A stretch of 5,511 nt of DNA, from the NCBI GenBank assembly GCA_022771185.1, contig JALFCJ010000089.1:1-5511 (forward strand), given 5' to 3'. The translations under genes and the position numbers were made by a program. Position 1 is the first letter of the stretch. The number at the start of each line of letters is the position of its first letter. Below the pieces are notes generated by a model. That model was not told the DNA's origin and did no database searches. It saw nothing but the letters and a program-made list of their open reading frames with translations. Positions 1 through 4,842 of this stretch are shown here, in pieces. This DNA comes from Spirochaetales bacterium. Lineage in GTDB: Bacteria; Spirochaetota; Spirochaetia; Sphaerochaetales; Sphaerochaetaceae.

Positions 1-2
1 GT

Positions 3-224
3 GGTCAGAAGTTTATTCCTTCAACACTCAAAAAAATCCAAGAGCTTGATATGAGAAGGGAAGAAGAGGGATTCAGTTATCAAATTGAAGTAGATGGCGG
101 AATAAACAGAGAAACTGTCAAACTTTGCTATGATAGAGGCGTTACTCTTGCTGTAATGGGTACTGCATTCTTTAAGGAAGCAGATAAAAAATCTTTTGTT
201 CAGGAGATTATCAATTCCTTATGA
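3..224 (+). CDS. rpe: Ribulose-phosphate 3-epimerase, C-terminal part (5' end outside window)
   Basis: The window opens inside this gene; the visible 73 codons run in frame to a TGA. The enzyme interconverts D-ribulose 5-phosphate and D-xylulose 5-phosphate in the cytosolic pentose phosphate pathway. The fragment begins GQKFIPSTLKKI, matching the PGFGGQ-F-P phosphate-loop region of the TIM barrel. It then has IEVDGGIN, which carries the conserved catalytic aspartate, and ends with VMGTAFF, corresponding to the usual GSA-F phosphate-binding strand near the C-terminus. Order and spacing fit the last third of a roughly 210-220 residue family member. Its TGA overlaps the next gene's ATG in an ATGA, so it is probably co-transcribed and translationally coupled with dtd. 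The substitution of GT for the common GS in the last loop is conservative. Identification is secure despite the truncation. Confidence 0.9.
   Translation, partial: GQKFIPSTLKKIQELDMRREEEGFSYQIEVDGGINRETVKLCYDRGVTLAVMGTAFFKEADKKSFVQEIINSL
202..206 (+). promoter_or_regulatory. Distant SD-like site before dtd
   Basis: AGGAG lies inside the last codons of rpe, 14 nt before the dtd ATG. The spacing is longer than the usual 5-10 nt. With the ATGA overlap, this suggests reinitiation by ribosomes finishing rpe rather than strong independent loading. This is inference from position only. Confidence 0.4.
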
Positions 225-676
225 GAGCTGTAATCCAAGCTGTAAGAAATGCAACATGCACAGTAGAGGGTAGAGTAACAGGAGAAATTGATGAAGGACT
301 TCTTGTCTATTTCTGTGTAGAGAGAGGAGACAAGGAGTCGATGATTCCTCAGTTTCTTGACAAAATCATCAAATTGAGACTCTACAGAGATGACAACGAG
401 AGAGCCAATTTCTCAATTATGGATAAAAGCAAGAAGATTCTTTTTATTAGCCAGTTTACTCTTGCAGCAAGTTTAAAAAGGGGGAACAGACCTTCTTTCG
501 ACAACGCAGAAGCTCCAGATAGGGCAAAGACTCTATACTTCAAAGCCATAGATTATCTGAAAGAAAAAGGCATTGAAGTTGGTGAAGGGGAGTTTGGTGC
601 CCATATGGAGGTATCCTATACAAATATGGGACCTCAGACCTTTATTTGGGAGCTAAATGGAGATAATTTCCAGTAA
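221..676 (+). CDS. dtd: D-aminoacyl-tRNA deacylase (DTD1 type)
   Basis: A 151-residue protein of normal length for bacterial DTD (about 145-150). It hydrolyses D-amino acids, and in this family also glycine, from mischarged tRNA, acting as a cytosolic homodimer. Visible landmarks are the N-terminal MRAVIQAVRNATCTVEG strand, the signature SQFTLAA at residues 77-83 (its Thr80 aligns with the E. coli motif threonine), GNRPSF at 88-93, and the Gly-cisPro region NMGPQT at 135-140 that enforces chirality. The usual form of that last motif is N-x-GPVT, so Gln139 in place of Val is unusual; Gly137 and Pro138 are kept. The ATG lies inside the rpe stop (ATGA). The nearest SD-like sequence, AGGAG at 202-206, is 14 nt away, so initiation probably depends on translation of rpe. 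No clear terminator follows. Confidence 0.93.
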   Translation: MRAVIQAVRNATCTVEGRVTGEIDEGLLVYFCVERGDKESMIPQFLDKIIKLRLYRDDNERANFSIMDKSKKILFISQFTLAASLKRGNRPSFDNAEAPDRAKTLYFKAIDYLKEKGIEVGEGEFGAHMEVSYTNMGPQTFIWELNGDNFQ

Positions 677-700
677 AATTCGTCAGTTTTTCTTAAAATT
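674..700 (+). repeat. TAAAATT direct repeat in recA leader, 20-bp period
   Basis: TAAAATT occurs at 674-680 (starting with the dtd stop codon) and again at 694-700. The start-to-start distance is 20 bp, close to two helical turns, which would place both copies on the same DNA face. The copies are followed by CG and GCG respectively. In AT-rich DNA this can easily arise by chance. It is recorded because this is the only non-coding DNA in front of recA. Confidence 0.35.
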
Positions 701-714
701 GCGTTATATTAAAT

Positions 715-720
715 GAAGGA
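715..720 (+). promoter_or_regulatory. recA ribosome binding site
   Basis: GAAGGA lies 10 nt before the recA ATG at 731 and fits the anti-SD of 16S rRNA. It supports that start. No other in-frame start with an SD is visible nearby. Confidence 0.7.
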
Positions 721-730
721 ATAAATAATT

Positions 731-1783
731 ATGGCAAAAAATACCACAGCGTCAGATTTGACAGACGGAAAAAAAGAAGCGTTGGAAGCTGCAAGGCTTC
801 AGATTGACAAAGAATTCGGTAAAGGCAGTTTGATGAAACTGGGTGACAACAAAGACGTGCTTGACGTTGATATCATCCCATCAGGCTCAATACTCCTTGA
901 TGAAGCTTTAGGTGTAGGTGGATATCCAAAAGGAAGAATCATTGAGATCTATGGCCCTGAGTCATCAGGTAAGACAACTCTTGCTCTTCATGCTATTGCA
1001 GAATGTCAGAAAAAAGGTGGCATTGCAGCATTTATAGATGCAGAGCATGCATTGGATCCTACATATGCAAAAAATCTTGGTGTAAACATCGATGATCTTT
1101 GGATCAGCCAGCCGGATAACGGGGAGCAGGCTCTTGAAATAACAGAGCGTCTTGTACGTTCAGGAGCCATCGACATAATAGTCGTGGACTCTGTTGCTGC
1201 TCTTACTCCTCAAGCAGAGATTGAAGGCGATATGGGAGACAGCCATGTTGGACTACAGGCCCGACTTATGTCACAAGCTCTTAGAAAGCTTACAGGAATC
1301 CTTGCCAAGAGCAATACGACCATAATTTTTATTAACCAAATAAGAATGAAAATCGGCGTGATGTTCGGTAACCCTGAAACCACCACTGGCGGTAACGCAC
1401 TTAAGTTCTACGCATCAGTGAGAATGGATGTAAGAAGAATCGAGTCCATCGGAAAGAATCAGGACGAACTAACGGGAAACAGAGTCAGAGTCAAAATTGT
1501 AAAGAACAAAGTGGCGCCACCTTTTAAGAAGTGTGAGATAGACTTAATGTTCGGTACAGGTATTTCAAAGATGGGATCCTTGTTGGATGCCGCTATTAAG
1601 TGCAATCTGATTGAAAAGGCTGGAGCCTGGTATTCATATAAAGGAGAGAAAATCGGACAGGGTAGAGACAAGACCCTGGAGTATCTCCAGAACAATGTGG
1701 ATTTCCAGAATGAACTTGATACTGCTGTAAGAGAAATACTCTTCCCTCAGAAAGAAAAGAGTGAAGATGTGAAGGTTGAGTGA
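731..1783 (+). CDS. recA: Recombinase RecA
   Basis: A 350-residue RecA (E. coli 353), the ATP-dependent strand-exchange protein of homologous recombination and repair and the co-protease for LexA-type repressors. The N-terminal polymerisation helix is at about residues 14-40. Walker A GPESSGKT is at 75-82 (Lys81). The catalytic-glutamate region FIDAEHALDP is at 101-110 (Glu105, equivalent to E. coli Glu96). Walker B IIVVDSVAALTP is at 149-160 (Asp153). DNA loop L1 is near 163-180 (EIEGDMGDSHVGLQARLM). NQIR with the sensor Gln203 leads into loop L2, with GNPETTTGGNALKFYASVR at about 213-231. The C-terminal domain ends in a charged, mostly acidic tail (EKSEDVKVE), as usual. There is no intein and no frame disruption. 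The start is supported by GAAGGA 10 nt upstream. It is preceded by dtd after 54 nt and followed by scpA after 27 nt. I could not see a canonical SOS box upstream, so its damage control is unclear. Confidence 0.98.
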   Translation: MAKNTTASDLTDGKKEALEAARLQIDKEFGKGSLMKLGDNKDVLDVDIIPSGSILLDEALGVGGYPKGRIIEIYGPESSGKTTLALHAIAECQKKGGIAAFIDAEHALDPTYAKNLGVNIDDLWISQPDNGEQALEITERLVRSGAIDIIVVDSVAALTPQAEIEGDMGDSHVGLQARLMSQALRKLTGILAKSNTTIIFINQIRMKIGVMFGNPETTTGGNALKFYASVRMDVRRIESIGKNQDELTGNRVRVKIVKNKVAPPFKKCEIDLMFGTGISKMGSLLDAAIKCNLIEKAGAWYSYKGEKIGQGRDKTLEYLQNNVDFQNELDTAVREILFPQKEKSEDVKVE

Positions 1784-1804
1784 CATCAGCCGTTTCTGTA
1801 TAAT
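1776..1804 (+). promoter_or_regulatory. Sigma70-type promoter for scpA (predicted)
   Basis: A -35-like TTGAGT (1776-1781, 4 of 6 matches to TTGACA) overlaps the end of recA. Exactly 17 bp later comes a perfect -10, TATAAT (1799-1804). Transcription would start about 7 nt downstream, near 1811, which is the A of the scpA ATG. There is no SD between the -10 and the ATG. The hexamers and spacing are seen directly. Promoter activity and a leaderless transcript are inference. Confidence 0.55.
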
Positions 1805-1810
1805 CTTAGT

Positions 1811-2809
1811 ATGGCAGATTCATTTGATGTTATATTAGATAAAAAGGAGAAGCAGTCATTCCATGTGCCTGGAATCCTTGAAGACAAGAAGGATTTCGAC
1901 GGGCCTTTGGACCTTCTCCTTTTTCTTATCAGCAAAAACGATGCAAACATCTATGATATCCCTATTTCCCTGATAACAGAACAGTTCCTATCTTATATTT
2001 CTTCCCATAGTACAGAAATAGACGACTTGGCAGATTTCTATAGAATGGCTGCAGAGCTCTTGTATATTAAGAGCAGGTTACTATTACCACATGAAACTGA
2101 GCTGGATGAAGAATACGAAGACCCTAGACAGGATCTTGTAGATCGTCTTATCGACTATCAGAAATATAAGAAATACACGGATCTTCTTACTGGCCAGGAC
2201 AAGTCTGGGAGATTATATATATCGAGACCTGAAAACTTCTTTGCTATTCCTTTCGAGGACAAAGAATTGTTCCAAGGCGTAACACTTGAAGATATTTCCC
2301 GTACTTTTTCTGAGATATTGAAAAAGACTCCTCCTTCAAAGATCTTCAATATTTATCAACCAGTATCCATAAAAGAAAAAAGAGCTTTGATGATGGAGCT
2401 TTTGGATGAAAAAGAAGAGATTCAAATCGAAGACTTGATAGTAGATTATTCGAATCCACTTCATATCATCTGTTCTTTTCTTAGTATACTTGAAGCTGCA
2501 AAAGATCATACGATTCTTTTTCGGCAAGAAAAGCAATACGGCACTATCTATATTCACAAACGTCCTCAAGACTGGGATCCAAGAATGGTTGACGAATATG
2601 ATAAGGAAGCCGATATATATGAAAAGGAAAATCTGGAAGATCCAGAGGACTTTACTATTCTCTCCAGAGACGCTGAAATGAGACTTGAAGACCTTGTGGA
2701 AAAGAAGGCTGAAGAGAGAAAGAAAGATGAAGAACCTGAAATAGTCGATGAATTTACAGGAGAAGAAGAGGTTCTTGATTTTGATGACGAGGATGACGAC
2801 GATGAGTGA
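1811..2809 (+). CDS. scpA: Segregation and condensation protein A (kleisin ScpA)
   Basis: ScpA is the kleisin that bridges the Smc ATPase heads and binds an ScpB dimer, forming the condensin that compacts and segregates the chromosome. The Smc-neck-binding N-terminal domain is clear: FDGPLDLLLFLISKNDANIYDIP at residues 29-51, then DDLADFYRMAAELLYIKSRLLLP at 71-93. A middle linker with a DLVDRLIDYQKYK helix follows. The C-terminal winged helix is at about 185-250 (VSIKEKRALMMELL... to GTIYIHKRP). Most family members end near here at about 250 residues. This one continues about 80 residues into a charged tail ending FTGEEEVLDFDDEDDDDE. Residues before about 28 are also an extension. The ATG has no SD and sits at the predicted transcription start. 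A GTG at 1865 (Val19), 15 nt after AAGGAG at 1844-1849, is an alternative start that would remove 18 residues and keep the whole domain. The 3' end overlaps scpB by 8 nt. Confidence 0.93.
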   Translation: MADSFDVILDKKEKQSFHVPGILEDKKDFDGPLDLLLFLISKNDANIYDIPISLITEQFLSYISSHSTEIDDLADFYRMAAELLYIKSRLLLPHETELDEEYEDPRQDLVDRLIDYQKYKKYTDLLTGQDKSGRLYISRPENFFAIPFEDKELFQGVTLEDISRTFSEILKKTPPSKIFNIYQPVSIKEKRALMMELLDEKEEIQIEDLIVDYSNPLHIICSFLSILEAAKDHTILFRQEKQYGTIYIHKRPQDWDPRMVDEYDKEADIYEKENLEDPEDFTILSRDAEMRLEDLVEKKAEERKKDEEPEIVDEFTGEEEVLDFDDEDDDDE

Positions 2810-3368
2810 AATTGAAGCTTTAAGTGAGAATGGTAAACTAATTGAAGTCATTCTCTTTATAGAAAATACCCCCCTTTCAATAGATAGAATTATGACTCTT
2901 ACATCACTGGGAAAAGATGATGTTGTGGATGGACTAAGAGAACTGGATGAACACTACAAAGCCAGGAACTCTGGTATGATGCTTCTTTGTGAAGAAGACT
3001 TATACTCATTTCAACCTGTCACCGAATTATATCCGAAACTAAGACAGAGTTATGGTCGAAAGGTAGATAAAAGACTATCCAGAGCTGCTTTGGAGACATT
3101 GAGTATTGTTGCATATTCCCAGCCAATAACGAGGTCTGAGATTGACAAAATACGAGGAATTCAGTCAGATTCGATTGTAAGACTTCTCCGAGAGAGGGAT
3201 TATATAAAAGTAAATGGAAGAGCTGACAAGCCTGGGCATCCTTGTTTGTATTGCACTACAAGAAAATTTCTATATGAGTTTAAATTGAAGAGTATATCTG
3301 AACTTCCTAAACTCAGTGAGGCTGATAGATTGAAGTTTACGAAAGATAATGAAGGAGAACTTTTCTAA
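2802..3368 (+). CDS. scpB: Segregation and condensation protein B (ScpB)
   Basis: A 188-residue ScpB, the dimeric winged-helix partner that wraps the ScpA linker in the Smc-ScpAB complex. The first winged helix spans roughly residues 1-85. The second holds the family hallmark LSRAALETLSIVAYSQPITRSEIDKIRGIQSD at 92-123, followed by GRADKPGHPCLYCTTRKFLYEFKLKSISELPKL at 139-171. Length matches the family (about 170-200). The frame is open upstream, with ATGs at 2784, 2793 and 2802. I chose 2802 because MSEIEALSENGKLIEVILFIENTPLS gives the normal N-terminus, a weak GAGG (2789-2792) lies 9 nt before it, and earlier starts would only add MTRMTT-type residues read out of frame from the acidic ScpA tail. 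The 8-nt overlap with scpA implies translational coupling and balanced synthesis. The gene has a C6 run at 2869-2874 but is intact. Confidence 0.94.
   Translation: MSEIEALSENGKLIEVILFIENTPLSIDRIMTLTSLGKDDVVDGLRELDEHYKARNSGMMLLCEEDLYSFQPVTELYPKLRQSYGRKVDKRLSRAALETLSIVAYSQPITRSEIDKIRGIQSDSIVRLLRERDYIKVNGRADKPGHPCLYCTTRKFLYEFKLKSISELPKLSEADRLKFTKDNEGELF
3352..3357 (+). promoter_or_regulatory. Ribosome binding site deciding the rluB start
   Basis: AAGGAG inside the last codons of scpB lies 12 nt before the ATG at 3370. It falls after the upstream in-frame ATG at 3349, which itself lacks a good SD. The site therefore favours 3370 as the start, directly after the scpB stop. Confidence 0.6.
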
Positions 3369-3369
3369 T

Positions 3370-4179
3370 ATGGATAAAGATTCAATGTTTCCAATGAGAC
3401 TACAGGCATATATGGCCAAGTGCGGTGTTGCAAGTAGAAGAGGAAGTGAAGAGTTAATAGCAAGTGGCAGAGTCATGGTCAACAATAAGACTGTGAGGGA
3501 AATGGGTGTCAAAGTAAATGAGGACGATATAGTCCAGGTGGATGGCGATACAATCGAGCTGAATGACAAACTTTATTATATCGCATTGAACAAACCAAAA
3601 GGATATGTATGTACAAACTATGACCCTAACGAAGATAAGTATGCCAGGGACCTTATTGGCATGAGGGATAATAATCTTCTATTTAATGTGGGGCGCTTGG
3701 ATAAAGAATCAAATGGTCTCATCCTATTTACAAATGACGGAGACTTTGCAAATGCCATGATGCATCCTAGATACGAAGTTGAAAAAGAGTATCTTGTAAA
3801 GCTTAACCGCCCAATTGAGTTTGACGATTTGAATAAAGCTTTGGATGGAATCTACATCGATTTGCCTTCCCCATACAGAATCAAAAGATATGACCTTGTT
3901 CCAAGGACAAAACAGTTTATAAGGGTGACACTTACTGAAGGTAAGAACAGAGAGATACGAAAAATATTCAACTACCTTGACTATGATGTAAAGAGCCTTA
4001 CAAGAATCAGAATCGGATGCGTCGAACTTGGTGACTTGGAAGTTGGTGAATGGAGAAATCTCAAGGCGGAAGAGATCAACGGCCTTTTGACAGGAAAGAA
4101 GAACTCAAGAGAAGTCAATCCAAAGAAGACAAGAAGAGTAGTCCTAGAGAAAAAAAGCGTCAAAAAGGGAGATAAGTGA
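3370..4179 (+). CDS. rluB: 23S rRNA pseudouridine synthase, RluB/RsuA family
   Basis: This enzyme isomerises a specific uridine to pseudouridine in rRNA. The protein is 269 residues from this start. An N-terminal S4 RNA-binding domain (MRLQAYMAKCGVASRRGSEELIASGRVMVNN) begins at residue 9. The catalytic core starts YYIALNKPKGYVCT. Motif II, LFNVGRLDKESNGLILFTNDG, carries the catalytic aspartate at Asp111, followed by MHPRYEVEKEYLVKL. The motif III region VTLTEGKNREIRKIF is at 186-200. The last 25-30 residues are strongly basic (KKNSREVNPKKTRR...), probably an rRNA-binding tail. An in-frame ATG at 3349 would add seven residues and overlap scpB; the SD position and the TAATATG junction favour 3370. 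Sequence alone cannot firmly separate RluB (23S, near U2605) from RsuA or RluE/F. Adjacency to scpB is typical of genes called rluB, so the symbol is a best guess. The stop overlaps the cmk ATG by one base. Confidence 0.88.
   Translation: MDKDSMFPMRLQAYMAKCGVASRRGSEELIASGRVMVNNKTVREMGVKVNEDDIVQVDGDTIELNDKLYYIALNKPKGYVCTNYDPNEDKYARDLIGMRDNNLLFNVGRLDKESNGLILFTNDGDFANAMMHPRYEVEKEYLVKLNRPIEFDDLNKALDGIYIDLPSPYRIKRYDLVPRTKQFIRVTLTEGKNREIRKIFNYLDYDVKSLTRIRIGCVELGDLEVGEWRNLKAEEINGLLTGKKNSREVNPKKTRRVVLEKKSVKKGDK
4166..4171 (+). promoter_or_regulatory. Ribosome binding site deciding the cmk start
   Basis: AGGGAG lies 7 nt before the ATG at 4179 and only 4 nt before the GTG at 4176, so it supports the ATG. 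It sits within the basic tail codons of the upstream gene. Confidence 0.65.
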
Positions 4180-4811
4180 TGGTTATTGCAATTGATGGAC
4201 CTGCCGGCAGTGGCAAAAGCACAATAGCAAGAAAAATAGCATCAGACCTTGGATGGTATTTTCTGAATACCGGTTCTTTTTATAGGGCTTATACATTGGC
4301 ACAGCTAGATAAGCATCTGGATCCATTAGATAAAGAGAGTGTACTTGAAACAGCAAAAGATACGGTCATCACTGTTGAAGACGGAAATATCTGTGTCAAT
4401 GGACTTAACGTTGAATCCAGGCTTCATACTCCTCTTGTGGATAAATATGCCTCTCCTGTCTCTTCTGATCCAAGACTAAGAGAGAAAGTTACAGATGAAG
4501 TGAGAAAGCTTGCAGGAAACATGAATATTGTTACAGAGGGTAGAGATACTACCACAGTAATATTCCCAAATGCAGAGTATAAGTTTTATTTTGATGCTTC
4601 TCCCGAGATAAGAGCAAAACGAAGACTTTTGGAGCAACCAGAGTTAAAATACGAAGAAGTGTTGGAAGGAATACTCAAGAGAGACAAGAACGATAAAGAA
4701 AAGCCTGTAGGTGCTTTGAAAATCGCAGAAAATGCCATATATGTAGACACCACCAACTTGACTATAGATGGCGTTTGTGAGAAAGTTTACATTGCTATGC
4801 AAAAGCATTAA
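4179..4811 (+). CDS. cmk: Cytidylate kinase (CMP/dCMP kinase)
   Basis: This kinase phosphorylates CMP and dCMP to the diphosphates using ATP, in cytosolic pyrimidine salvage and rRNA/mRNA turnover. The protein is 210 residues, slightly shorter than the usual 220-230. The P-loop GPAGSGKS is at residues 7-14. The NMP-binding segment is FLNTGSFYRA at 28-37, where most relatives have a D-S/T-G-A-x-YR pattern; Asn30 and Ser33 are departures. SPVSSDPRLREKV is at about 92-104. The nucleotide-binding GRDTTTVIFPNA is at 121-132. RAKRR at 145-149 and the LID element KRDKNDKEKPVGALK at 167-181 follow, then the terminal AIYVDTTNLTIDGV. GRD followed by TTV-FP resembles what I recall of spirochaete Cmk. 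A GTG one codon earlier is possible but too close to the SD. The gene starts on the last base of the upstream stop, so the two are coupled. cmk directly before rpsA is a widespread arrangement. Confidence 0.95.
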   Translation: MVIAIDGPAGSGKSTIARKIASDLGWYFLNTGSFYRAYTLAQLDKHLDPLDKESVLETAKDTVITVEDGNICVNGLNVESRLHTPLVDKYASPVSSDPRLREKVTDEVRKLAGNMNIVTEGRDTTTVIFPNAEYKFYFDASPEIRAKRRLLEQPELKYEEVLEGILKRDKNDKEKPVGALKIAENAIYVDTTNLTIDGVCEKVYIAMQKH

Positions 4812-4829
4812 GCGTGGTAATTTAGTTGT

Positions 4830-4834
4830 AGGAG
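4830..4834 (+). promoter_or_regulatory. rpsA ribosome binding site
   Basis: AGGAG is followed by 8 nt and then the ATG at 4843, which is near-ideal spacing. It is the clearest SD in the window and fits a highly translated ribosomal protein gene. Confidence 0.75.
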
Positions 4835-4842
4835 AAAGTGGA

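Noticed and set aside
658..691. Possible terminator after dtd: TGGAGA-TAA-TTTCCA (658-672) and a T-run at 687-691
   Set aside because: The stem is 6 bp with a G-U pair and a 3-nt loop, and the T-run is about 15 nt away from it. This does not fit an intrinsic terminator.
682..710. recA promoter with -10 TATATT at 705-710
   Set aside because: The -10 is plausible, but no acceptable -35 lies 16-18 bp upstream, and the predicted start would fall within the SD. Not called as a feature.
731..1783. Intein or insertion in recA
   Set aside because: recA is a known intein site, but the 350-residue protein is continuous through Walker A, Walker B, L1 and L2.
2336..2851. Long open frame (171 codons) on the minus strand opposite scpA
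   Set aside because: It lies entirely over scpA and the scpB start, has a low-complexity F/I/L/S-rich translation typical of the antisense of acidic Lys/Glu-rich coding DNA, and has no family resemblance.
2869..2874. C6 run early in scpB as a phase-variable tract
   Set aside because: Six bases is too short to argue for slippage switching, and loss of ScpB on/off control makes little biological sense. The gene is intact.
3270..3569. 99-codon minus-strand frame across the scpB/rluB junction
   Set aside because: It is antisense to two well-identified genes, with no plausible start context and no recognisable protein.
4786..4823. Promoter for rpsA from TTTACA (4786-4791) or TTGCTA (4792-4797) with TGG-TAATTT (4815-4823)
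   Set aside because: Spacing is 20 or more bp, the -10 is poor, and the start would fall at the SD. Read-through from cmk is simpler.
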